A stretch of DNA of 28,621 nt from assembly GCA_024693415.1 (NCBI GenBank), contig JAILKX010000207.1, positions 1-28,621 on the forward strand, given 5' to 3'. The notes beneath the pieces were generated by a model. It was not told where the DNA came from. It did not search any database and saw only the letters and a list, made by a program, of their open reading frames with translations. Position numbers and translations under genes: made by a program. The first letter of the stretch is position 1, and every line of letters begins with the position of its first letter. This document shows, one piece after another, positions 7,837 to 14,695 of this stretch. Origin of the DNA: Bacilli bacterium. Lineage in GTDB: Bacteria; Bacillota_I; Bacilli_A; RFN20; CAG-826.

Positions 7837-8099
7837 TATAATGTAAAAACTTAATTTCTTATATCGTATTTATTACTTTAATAATTTCCGACATAATGTG
7901 GCCTTAATATTCACAAAGATTTTTATTTTGATATTCGTCATTAATCAAGTCGAGAATAATCCCGCCATTTCTTTTTTATAATTTTCGTCATTTTAATTTA
8001 GGAGAACTATTTTTTTATTGCGCAAACTTACATTTATCGCGCATAAACTATCTACCTTTCGTTTACAAAATCATATATAGTTTACGGGGGTGAATTTTT
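7837..8099. promoter_or_regulatory. AT-rich divergent regulatory region with 19-bp-phased direct repeats
   Basis: This 263-nt spacer between the HD gene (-) and the ROK regulator (+) holds two repeat pairs. TTTATTGCGCA at 8014-8024 recurs as TTTATCGCGCA at 8033-8043, and GTTTAC at 8061-8066 recurs at 8080-8085. Both pairs have a period of 19 bp. TATAGT (8076-8081) is a plausible -10 for the + gene, and GGGGGTGA at 8086-8093 is its ribosome binding site. Repeats phased by nearly two helical turns suggest an operator, perhaps for the adjacent ROK regulator. Confidence 0.55.
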
Positions 8100-8996
8100 A
8101 TGGTTACCACATCTTCGAGAAGAAACGTAATTCTATTGCTGTTCAATCATGGTCCTAAGTCCAATAAAGTCATTGCAGAAGATCTTGGGATTTCAAACGC
8201 CGGCTGCTCTTTGAAACTGAAGCCTTTGCTTGAGGAAAGGTTGATTCAGCGATTCAATAAGGTCTCGAACGGGAAAGTCGGACGCAACGAAGAATTGCTT
8301 GGACTCAATCCCGCCTACCGCTATTTTGTCGGCGTCGAGGCAACCGATTCTTCTTTCTTGCTTTCCTTAGTTGATTTCGCGGGCAATGTCATTGTTGCCA
8401 AAGAAAGCGCCTCGATTGAGGAGACCGATGCGTTTGTTGGCGAATGCGCTCAGAATTATTCTCCCATCGCCGGCATTGGCGTTCTTGCCAAAGGCGAAAA
8501 GGAACGCCTTTTGATTGAAACTCTCTCGAAGCGCGGCTATCCCTGCTATGAGGGCAGCCTTTCTTCCGCATTGGCCGGCATCTACGCCTTAACCCATCCG
8601 GAAGCAAAGAATTTCATGACTCTGTGCCTAGAAGGCGAATTGGATTCCTCCATCTCGATCAATAGGGAAATCTATGGCCGCGAAGCCGGGAATATCTCCT
8701 ATATCTATCAGGCGGACGGAAAGACTTTGGGCGACATCATGGGCGACGCAGTCGATTCCGGTTGCTGGACCCCTCTGGCCTCGACCCTCATCAACTTCCA
8801 GATCGTCTTGAAAATCGATGACATCCTCTGCTTCGGCGCCACCCTTGGTGAAGAGAGCACCATCGATGCAATCAAAAAAGAAGCCTTGCGCATCAGGCAA
8901 GACTTCGATTCTTCGGTAATCAAACCGTTCGCAGGCTACGACGAGCTCACTCCGTATAGAGCCGCCCTATACTGCCTATTCCGATTCCTTTATTGA
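8100..8996 (+). CDS. ROK-family-like transcriptional regulator with degenerate kinase fold
   Basis: 298 aa. Residues ~5-60 form a winged helix-turn-helix (NVILLLFNHGPKSNKVIAED, then LGISNAGCSLKLKPLLEERLI), as in NagC/XylR-type ROK repressors. The remainder resembles a ROK sugar-binding fold (YRYFVGVEA, LSLVDFAGNVI, ISINREIYGREAGNISY) but is short compared with the usual ~380 aa. It lacks the DxGxT phosphate-binding loop and the H-x-C-x2-C zinc motif, so it is probably a sensor without kinase activity. Start ATG 8100 has GGGGGTGA 6 nt upstream. The upstream direct repeats suggest autoregulation or control of the divergent HD gene. Its last 21 nt overlap the 3' end of the convergent phoH gene. 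Confidence 0.78.
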   Translation: MVTTSSRRNVILLLFNHGPKSNKVIAEDLGISNAGCSLKLKPLLEERLIQRFNKVSNGKVGRNEELLGLNPAYRYFVGVEATDSSFLLSLVDFAGNVIVAKESASIEETDAFVGECAQNYSPIAGIGVLAKGEKERLLIETLSKRGYPCYEGSLSSALAGIYALTHPEAKNFMTLCLEGELDSSISINREIYGREAGNISYIYQADGKTLGDIMGDAVDSGCWTPLASTLINFQIVLKIDDILCFGATLGEESTIDAIKKEALRIRQDFDSSVIKPFAGYDELTPYRAALYCLFRFLY

Positions 8997-9824
8997 CGGA
9001 GCAAGCCCTAACGCTTCCTGCCTAGCGGCGGCGCGAAGGGCCTTTTCTTTTGCCAATTTTTTCTTGTACTCGACGAACCTCATGTCGAAATCAGCGACGA
9101 ATGAGGATCTCATCGGTTCAACGAGTTCGATGAAGCCGACCAAACCGGTGGGTTCAAGAATCTTATAGGATTCGTCAAAAGCGTTATTGTCTTCCGTTTG
9201 CCCAGGCACATCGATCTGATTGGGCGAGCCGATGATGACCATTTTCGTGAAGGGACCGATCCTGGTGACGAGGGTCTGAATCTCATCGATGGTCATGTTC
9301 TGGGCTTCATCGACGATGATGATGCAGTTTTCAAAGCTGCGGCCCCTCATGAATTCCGGCGCAAGGGGGATGATATCGTTCGGGAGATGCTGATAGGCTT
9401 TCGGCATCATATCCTCATCGTCCTCAAAGGATTTCTTTCTCCTAGAGGTTTTGACGACTTCCGAGACCTTCATCTCAGAACGGGCTTTGGCCATGAGGTG
9501 GTTATAGTTGTCGAGCAAGGGTCCGAGATAAGGCGCGAGCTTATCTTCTTCCGTACCCTTCAGATATCCGAGGCGGTGACCAATTTCCACCGGTTCCCTG
9601 ACATAATAGACGGTCTTGTATTTCTTTTTCGCTCCTTTGCCGCGGACCAAGGCGAGGGAAGCGGCAAGAGCGGCGAACGTCTTTCCAGTACCAGCTGACC
9701 CTTTGCAGAACACGACGGGTTTTCGAGTACAATCCTCATTGATCTGTCGAATCAACTCGCGTTGGCCGGGATTCGATCCGAAGTCAACGCCAAAAAGCTG
9801 GTAGCTAGAAGAAGCTTGGGGCAT
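8976..9824 (-). CDS. phoH: PhoH-family P-loop ATPase
   Basis: 282 aa from ATG 9824. Walker A GSAGTGKT is at residues 42-49 and the Walker B-like IIIVDEAQN at ~165-173, followed by MTIDEIQTLVTRIGPFTKMVIIGSPNQID (in two halves a PhoH hallmark: sensor plus GxPxQxD). PhoH proteins are cytosolic, helicase-like ATPases linked to RNA metabolism and phosphate starvation. This start was preferred to TTG 9839 because GGAG lies 9 nt upstream of it. TATAAT at 9859-9854 would give a ~20-nt leader. The gene converges with and overlaps the ROK regulator by 21 nt. Confidence 0.9.
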   Translation of the reverse strand: MPQASSSYQLFGVDFGSNPGQRELIRQINEDCTRKPVVFCKGSAGTGKTFAALAASLALVRGKGAKKKYKTVYYVREPVEIGHRLGYLKGTEEDKLAPYLGPLLDNYNHLMAKARSEMKVSEVVKTSRRKKSFEDDEDMMPKAYQHLPNDIIPLAPEFMRGRSFENCIIIVDEAQNMTIDEIQTLVTRIGPFTKMVIIGSPNQIDVPGQTEDNNAFDESYKILEPTGLVGFIELVEPMRSSFVADFDMRFVEYKKKLAKEKALRAAARQEALGLAPSIKESE

Positions 9825-9853
9825 ATGCATCATCTCCAAATATCATGTACCCC

Positions 9854-9859
9854 ATTATA
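9854..9859 (-). promoter_or_regulatory. -10 element of phoH
   Basis: Perfect TATAAT on the minus strand, preceded by TTTA. The predicted leader contains the GGAG ribosome binding site, unlike the leaderless pattern of several neighbours. No clear -35 seen. Confidence 0.55.
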
Positions 9860-10012
9860 AAGCATGTCCGAAAAGAAATACTCATAGAAAAATCTTTTTC
9901 ATGCGGTTTTCTCAAATAAGCCCGCAAACCTTAGATTAATTAAGACCCACAAGCAAATGTATAGGCCCGCTTCGGCAGTCTTGAAGACGTTTTCGCCCCT
10001 AGCCTTATGCGA

Positions 10013-10041
10013 TTTACTTTCCTATGGAAAAACTAGATAAT
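10013..10041 (+). promoter_or_regulatory. Promoter giving a probable leaderless S66 peptidase mRNA
   Basis: TTTACT (10013-10018, 4 of 6 to TTGACA), 17-nt spacer, GATAAT (10036-10041), then 7 nt ATTTCCC and ATG 10049. No Shine-Dalgarno. The rest of the 9840-10048 spacer holds the phoH promoter and a small AT palindrome near 9888; nothing else is evident. Confidence 0.62.
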
Positions 10042-10048
10042 ATTTCCC

Positions 10049-11053
10049 ATGAGCAGAACTCCTCCCTATTTGCATCCTGGCGACGGCATATCCTTGGTCG
10101 CCCCTTCATTCGGATGCACGACCGAACCTTATCTCACTAGGCTGAACGCCGCTATCAAGCGTTTGGAAAAAGCCGGCTACAAAATCAAGATCGGCAAGAA
10201 CGTGTACCGCGCAGACGGCGTGTGCTCTTCCGCTTCTCCCGAAGAGCGGGTCCAAGAGTTTATGGAAGCCTATCTCGACCCCGAAACCAAATTGGTTCTT
10301 TCGGTGGGCGGTGGCGAGCTGATGGATGAGATGCTCCCCCATTTCGATTTTGAGGCAATCAAGAACGCCGATCCGAAATGGTTCATGGGGTTCTCCGATA
10401 ACGCGAACCTGACTTTGCCGTTGACCGTGTTGGCCGATGTCAAAACCATATACGGGCCGAACGCCCCGAGCTTCTACGAAAAGCCTTTCCGCGCATCGGC
10501 GAAGGATGCTTTGGCCATGCTTGCCGGCGAAAAGCATTTCATCGACTATCCGAAATGGACCTTCGGAACGAAAAAGACCGACCCCATCTTATGGAGGCCC
10601 AGGTTCAATCGCGAAAGAATCATCACCCCCTATCTCTATGACGGCCCACGCGAGGGCACCCTTTTAGGCGGTTGCCTCGACCCCATCGTCAATCTGCTCG
10701 GAACGAAATACGTCGACATCAAACCGTTCCTTGAGGCCCACCCCGAGGGAATCATCTGGTATTTTGAAGCCTGCGATCTGAACGTCCTCTCGCTTAGAAG
10801 GGCTCTCTTCGAACTCAGGGAGTCCGGCTGGTTCAGCAACGCGAAGATGTTCATTTTCGGCCGCCACCTTTCGGCGCGCTTCCCCATCATGGGCGTCGAC
10901 CGCTTCAACGCCGCGACAGACACACTCGGAAACATCCCCATGCTATTCGATGTCTCGCTTGGTCACATTGGGCCGTCCATGCCTATGCTGAATGGCGAAA
11001 AATGCCGGGTCAGCTTTGAGAACGGCTATCTCGTTATGGATTATCAGGAATGA
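10049..11053 (+). CDS. S66-family serine peptidase (LD-carboxypeptidase / MccF-like)
   Basis: 334-aa cytosolic peptidase of family S66, whose members cleave L,D-bonds of recycled muropeptides (LdcA) or inactivate microcin C-type peptide-nucleotides (MccF). The catalytic triad is recognisable: Ser116 in GFSDNANL, Glu240 in WYFEACD and His306 in GHIGPSMP. The N-terminal LHPGDGISLVAPS and the VLSVGGGELMDE segment (nucleophile-side loop) are typical. The insertion with WRPRFNRE before LLGGCLDPI is more like the longer MccF subfamily, so cell-wall recycling and detoxification are both open. The frame is followed by a membrane protein with a 4-nt ATGA overlap. Confidence 0.88.
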   Translation: MSRTPPYLHPGDGISLVAPSFGCTTEPYLTRLNAAIKRLEKAGYKIKIGKNVYRADGVCSSASPEERVQEFMEAYLDPETKLVLSVGGGELMDEMLPHFDFEAIKNADPKWFMGFSDNANLTLPLTVLADVKTIYGPNAPSFYEKPFRASAKDALAMLAGEKHFIDYPKWTFGTKKTDPILWRPRFNRERIITPYLYDGPREGTLLGGCLDPIVNLLGTKYVDIKPFLEAHPEGIIWYFEACDLNVLSLRRALFELRESGWFSNAKMFIFGRHLSARFPIMGVDRFNAATDTLGNIPMLFDVSLGHIGPSMPMLNGEKCRVSFENGYLVMDYQE

Positions 11054-11721
11054 AAGCACGCGACATCAAACCGAATTCATACCGCACCGCGATGATCATC
11101 GTCGCGGGTTTGATGGCGGTCGCCAACGTCATACTTGCGGCCATCGTCATGATCACCGCCAAGGTCGTAGAGACCAACGCGAAAGAATTGCTCCCCATAC
11201 GTTACACCATCGTTTGCTTACCCGTGGCAATCACTCTTTTGGTGTTTTCCGCGCTCAACTATTTCAGCGCCCGAAAACCGGAGAACGAGGCGATGTTCGA
11301 CCTCCCTTATTTCCGGTCCAAAAAGAGCAAAATCATAGACACGTACCTCGTGCTTTCGATCATCGCCTCCTGTTTATGCTTTGGTTTGGCGGTCTTGTTC
11401 ATGGCCGGGGCATTCGGATCCGGAGGAGAGGATATCGCCTTTTGGCTTTTCATCATGTCATGGTTCCTTCCCCATCTGGCGAATATGTCGATGAGGATAA
11501 CGGACATGTCCTTAGGCGGGCGCACGAAATCCCTTGTCCTCGAAAGCATATTGGCCGTGGTTCTTGGCATCGCGTTCCCCATTACGGGGTTTGCTTTGCA
11601 TTTAGGATTCGGCTACCCGATCGCATTGATGGCCCTCGCCGCAGTGCCTGTGTATTACTTGGTCATTCTCAGCAACGACACAGGAAAAGAGGGGGACATC
11701 CCCCTCGAATCCGATGACTAA
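11050..11721 (+). CDS. Polytopic membrane protein of unknown function (223 aa)
   Basis: Start ATG 11050 overlaps the S66 peptidase stop, so the two are translationally coupled. I count about six hydrophobic helices: residues ~14-36 (MIIVAGLMAVANVILAAIVM), ~50-68, ~96-118, ~130-146, ~162-182 and ~188-206, with a basic loop (RSKKSK) between the second and third. The tail is acidic. No family recognised. The last codons (GKEGDIPLE) are written in a sequence that also forms the terminator of the opposing alpha-galactosidase gene. Confidence 0.8.
   Translation: MKARDIKPNSYRTAMIIVAGLMAVANVILAAIVMITAKVVETNAKELLPIRYTIVCLPVAITLLVFSALNYFSARKPENEAMFDLPYFRSKKSKIIDTYLVLSIIASCLCFGLAVLFMAGAFGSGGEDIAFWLFIMSWFLPHLANMSMRITDMSLGGRTKSLVLESILAVVLGIAFPITGFALHLGFGYPIALMALAAVPVYYLVILSNDTGKEGDIPLESDD
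11685..11706 (-). terminator. Alpha-galactosidase terminator embedded in the opposing gene's coding end
   Basis: Minus strand: GAGGGGG (11706-11700), loop ATGT, CCCCCTC (11695-11689), then TTTTCC. It is 18 nt after the alpha-galactosidase stop and inside the last codons of the membrane protein. Confidence 0.8.
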
Positions 11722-11733
11722 TCGTCATTCGCT
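11713..11733 (+). terminator. Weak terminator candidate of the S66 peptidase/membrane protein operon
   Basis: ATGAC/GTCAT stem (11714-11718 with 11724-11728), with the TAA stop in the loop, followed by the T-rich CGCTTTCTTTCTT. It lies across the end of the opposing alpha-galactosidase gene. Confidence 0.4.
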
Positions 11734-14037
11734 TTCTTTCTTAAATAGATACACGCGTGCCCCGAAATCGCCGACGACGCGGATTTCGTCATTGAATCCG
11801 ACGCCGGACCATTGCTGCTGAAGCTTGAATCCGCCGGAGTTCAGCGAAGAGCCTTTCGCTTTGCCCGTGAATTTCTCCATCGGCATATCGATCCGACGGG
11901 ATAAAGCCACTACGAGTTTGCCTTCTTCTTTGACGTGGATCGGCGAAATCATGTTGACGAGGCCGCCGAATTTCTTCGGATCGAGTTTCTCCTCACGAAC
12001 CTCATAGGTATAGAACGCGTCTGGATCCAGGCCAACGAGCGCCAACCTTTCTAGCGGCGGGTTAGGAAGCTGAATGTCGTTCACATAAGTGACGACGGCG
12101 CTATTTTCATCGTGAGCCTCAACCGCAAGGAAGCCGCTCTCTTCGAAATCGGTGAGGATGTCGACTGTTCCAAATTGGCAGACTTCCCTGTTCGCTTTAT
12201 AGAATTCTATCTCGCGTTGGATCTCCTTTTCGTCGACTGGGTCTAGATTAACGATATCGAGTTCGAAGCCCAGAACGCCGATGCAGGCCACATCGAATTT
12301 GGTTCCAAACGAAGTGCGGCGCAGCAATTGGTGGTTCGTCTTGGCCGCGACGTGGTTGGACATGACCGAAGGCGGGTATCCTAAGAGCATATGGGATTGG
12401 ATATGGGCGCGTTGGAAGGAATCGGTGTCATCGCTGACCCAGCCTTGGCAGCAATAGCTGAACATGCCAAGGTCATTCCTCGCGCCGCCTGAAGCGCAGT
12501 TCTCGATTTGCAGCTCAGGGAAGCGTTCCGTCAGCTTGTCGAAAATCTCATACAGCCCAAGGATATATTGATGGAAGAAGAACCCCTTGCCATACGGGAT
12601 GTCCGACATCGGGCGGTTATAATCCCACTTAATGTAGTCGATCTTCGCTTCTTCGATCGTCTTAAACAGGAAGTCCAAAATGAATGCCCTAACCTCGGGT
12701 ATGGTGAGGTCGAGCATGTACTGGTTCCTCGCCATCAAGGGCTCATGGATGCCGTCGCGGATGATCCAATCGGGGTGTTCCTTGGCCAAATCGCTTTCCG
12801 GACTGACCGCTTCCGGTTCAAACCAAAGGCCGAATTTCATGCCCAAATGATGTACGTACTCCGACAATCCGTTGATACCGTGTCTCAGTTTTTTGGTGTT
12901 GACGTACCAATCGCCAAGGGAATGCTTGTCGTCGTTGCGCTCCGCAAACCAGCCATCGTCGAGGACGAAAAGCTCAACTCCGAAGTCCTTCGCTTTCTTG
13001 GCCAGCGCATGGACCTTTTGCTCATTGAATTTGAAGTAGGTCGCCTCCCAATTGTTGTAGGCGATGGGCCTAGGCCTATCAGACCAATGCTTGGGGACGA
13101 TGTTCGTGTTGACGAAGCAATGCATGTTGTGGGCGACGCCGTTAAGGCCTTCGTCGGTATAGGACATGACCGCCATCGGAGACACGAATTCATCATTTAG
13201 GAGGAGGCGTATATTCAAGAACAGGCTGGAGATGCCCATTTCGATTCGGACTTTCCCGAATGAGGATTTTTCAATTTCCTCAAGGTGGTTGCCCGAATAG
13301 ATCAGGTTGAAGCCATACGCTTCCCCGGCTTTATAGGTCGTGCCGCGCTTCTGGATGATGAAGAACGGGTTGCGGAAATCCGAGCTCGATCCGGTCGCCG
13401 AATCAAAGGAATAGCGAAGATGCTGAATGGGGACGACCTCGCGATTGAACTCGGCGGCCCAATTGCCGTAGAAGGTCTCAAGCTCATAGGGGGCATCATC
13501 GAGGACGAGCTGCATCGACATCGCCTTGTTCACAAACATCTCGATGTCGCTTTCGTTCCTGATGACGATGAAGCGGCCGAACACATTGGCCTTCTCGAAA
13601 ACCACATAATGGAGTTCAAGGACGGTCTTCATTGCTTTGTCTTCGCAATAAAGGACGAGTTCCTCGTTCGCGTCATGCGGAGTCGGATACCCTTTCATTT
13701 TCTCGAAGGGGCGAATTTCGGAATGCGTAAAGACGAAGTCGAACACAGCCGATTCCCTGCTGCGCAACACCAAGGAAGGATTGTTGAAGTCGCCGCGCAG
13801 CGGAGTGGAGTATTCGGAAGCGATATCGTTGAGGCATCCGTTCCTTTCGCCCTGGGGATAGAAAATCGCTCTGCCCTGGGTCAATGGATAACGGCTGATC
13901 AACGTTTGGTGGTCATCGTCTTCGTCGATCCGTCTTCCGAAATATTCGGTGCACGGCTTGCCTCCTTCATCGACGCGTAACAAAAGGGATGTATTGTTGG
14001 TCGAAAGGAGAAATAGGTTCTCTTTTTGTTTTATCAT
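11725..14037 (-). CDS. GH36 alpha-galactosidase
   Basis: Releases terminal alpha-1,6-galactose from raffinose-family oligosaccharides and melibiose (EC 3.2.1.22). 770 aa from ATG 14037, a little longer than the usual 720-745. Catalytic residues by motif: nucleophile Asp472 in YIKWDYNR and acid/base Asp537 in WVSDDTDSF. Also seen are VLDDGWFAERNDDK, GLWFEPEAVSPESDLAKEHP and CASGGARNDLGM, all hallmarks of the GH36 barrel. There is no signal peptide, so it acts in the cytoplasm on imported sugars, although no transporter is adjacent. A TTG six codons upstream is open but unlikely: TATCAT ends 6 nt before the chosen ATG. The terminator lies within the convergent membrane protein gene. Confidence 0.95.
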   Translation of the reverse strand: MIKQKENLFLLSTNNTSLLLRVDEGGKPCTEYFGRRIDEDDDHQTLISRYPLTQGRAIFYPQGERNGCLNDIASEYSTPLRGDFNNPSLVLRSRESAVFDFVFTHSEIRPFEKMKGYPTPHDANEELVLYCEDKAMKTVLELHYVVFEKANVFGRFIVIRNESDIEMFVNKAMSMQLVLDDAPYELETFYGNWAAEFNREVVPIQHLRYSFDSATGSSSDFRNPFFIIQKRGTTYKAGEAYGFNLIYSGNHLEEIEKSSFGKVRIEMGISSLFLNIRLLLNDEFVSPMAVMSYTDEGLNGVAHNMHCFVNTNIVPKHWSDRPRPIAYNNWEATYFKFNEQKVHALAKKAKDFGVELFVLDDGWFAERNDDKHSLGDWYVNTKKLRHGINGLSEYVHHLGMKFGLWFEPEAVSPESDLAKEHPDWIIRDGIHEPLMARNQYMLDLTIPEVRAFILDFLFKTIEEAKIDYIKWDYNRPMSDIPYGKGFFFHQYILGLYEIFDKLTERFPELQIENCASGGARNDLGMFSYCCQGWVSDDTDSFQRAHIQSHMLLGYPPSVMSNHVAAKTNHQLLRRTSFGTKFDVACIGVLGFELDIVNLDPVDEKEIQREIEFYKANREVCQFGTVDILTDFEESGFLAVEAHDENSAVVTYVNDIQLPNPPLERLALVGLDPDAFYTYEVREEKLDPKKFGGLVNMISPIHVKEEGKLVVALSRRIDMPMEKFTGKAKGSSLNSGGFKLQQQWSGVGFNDEIRVVGDFGARVYLFKKESE

Positions 14038-14043
14038 GCCGAC

Positions 14044-14052
14044 ATGATACCA
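14044..14052 (-). promoter_or_regulatory. Extended -10 of the alpha-galactosidase; probable leaderless mRNA
   Basis: Minus strand: TGG-TATCAT, then GTCGGC and ATG 14037. The TGn extension compensates for the absence of a clear -35. No Shine-Dalgarno. A second candidate, TATTGT, lies 3 nt further upstream of TATCAT. Confidence 0.55.
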
Positions 14053-14063
14053 CAATAACTAAT

Positions 14064-14093
14064 TTGCCTAAAACATTCGTTTGGCCCTAAAAT
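14064..14093 (+). promoter_or_regulatory. Promoter giving a probable leaderless histidine phosphatase mRNA
   Basis: TTGCCT (14064-14069), 18-nt spacer, TAAAAT (14088-14093), then AGTGGGC and ATG 14101. No Shine-Dalgarno at usual spacing. Confidence 0.58.
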
Positions 14094-14100
14094 AGTGGGC

Positions 14101-14673
14101 ATGTCACTATATTTAACTCGCCACGGGCAAACCGACTGGAACAAAGCAGACGTCACTCAGGGACGAATCGATATCCCGCTAAACGAAACCGGGATTTCCG
14201 AAGCCTACAAGCTCAAAGAAAAACTGAAGGATATCCATCTCGACGTAATCTATTGCAGCCCCTTGATACGGGCAAGGAAAACCACCGAGATCATCAACGA
14301 AGGAAGAAACATCCCGGTCGTTTTAGAGCCGAAACTGATGGAGATGTATTACGGGCAGCTTGAACGGAAACCAAGGACGTCCGAAGAATACCTCTCCCAA
14401 AGGAAGCGCTTCGCCACCAGGTATCCCGGAGGCGAAAGTTACCTAGACGTCGCCGCCAGAGTTTTTCCTTTCTTAAATTATTTGAACTCCACCGCGAGGG
14501 ACAAAGACATCCTCCTTGTCTGCCATGGGGGGATCTCACGTGTGATCAGCGCATATTTCAGGCCGATGGAAAACGATGAATTCATCTATTTCGGAATGGA
14601 TAACTGCGGCCTGTTGAAGTTCGAATTCCCCGACTTGCCGCCAGTCGATTATTATGAGGATGACCCCGATTAA
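14101..14673 (+). CDS. Histidine phosphatase family protein (phosphoglycerate mutase-like)
   Basis: 190 aa from ATG 14101; an in-frame GTG two codons upstream would lie against the -10 element, so ATG is preferred. The phosphohistidine motif LTRHGQTDWN (His8) and the second catalytic His142 in VCHGGIS define the branch-1 histidine phosphatases (cofactor-dependent phosphoglycerate mutase, broad-specificity phosphatases, alpha-ribazole phosphatase). ITEV-type ends are absent, and YCSPLIRARKTTEII with MEMYYGQLE match small broad-specificity phosphatases better than glycolytic mutase. The TAA stop shares bases with the TAA of the convergent Xaa-Pro aminopeptidase. Confidence 0.88.
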   Translation: MSLYLTRHGQTDWNKADVTQGRIDIPLNETGISEAYKLKEKLKDIHLDVIYCSPLIRARKTTEIINEGRNIPVVLEPKLMEMYYGQLERKPRTSEEYLSQRKRFATRYPGGESYLDVAARVFPFLNYLNSTARDKDILLVCHGGISRVISAYFRPMENDEFIYFGMDNCGLLKFEFPDLPPVDYYEDDPD

Positions 14674-14695
14674 CGAGACAGGGGTCGCGTCTTTT
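14662..14695 (+). terminator. Terminator with both convergent stop codons in its loop
   Basis: GACCCC (14662-14667) pairs with GGGGTC (14681-14686); GCGTC and then TTTTT follow. The 13-nt loop contains TTAA (14670-14673), the overlapping stops of the histidine phosphatase (+) and the aminopeptidase (-). Confidence 0.7.

Noticed and set aside
9825..9839. TTG 9839 as the phoH start
   Set aside because: It would place the GGAG ribosome binding site inside the coding region; ATG 9824 has that site at a good distance.
10992..11717. 241-codon plus-strand frame overlapping the membrane protein
   Set aside because: His/Arg-rich shadow frame. The overlapping frame at 11050-11721 has clear transmembrane helices and ATGA coupling.
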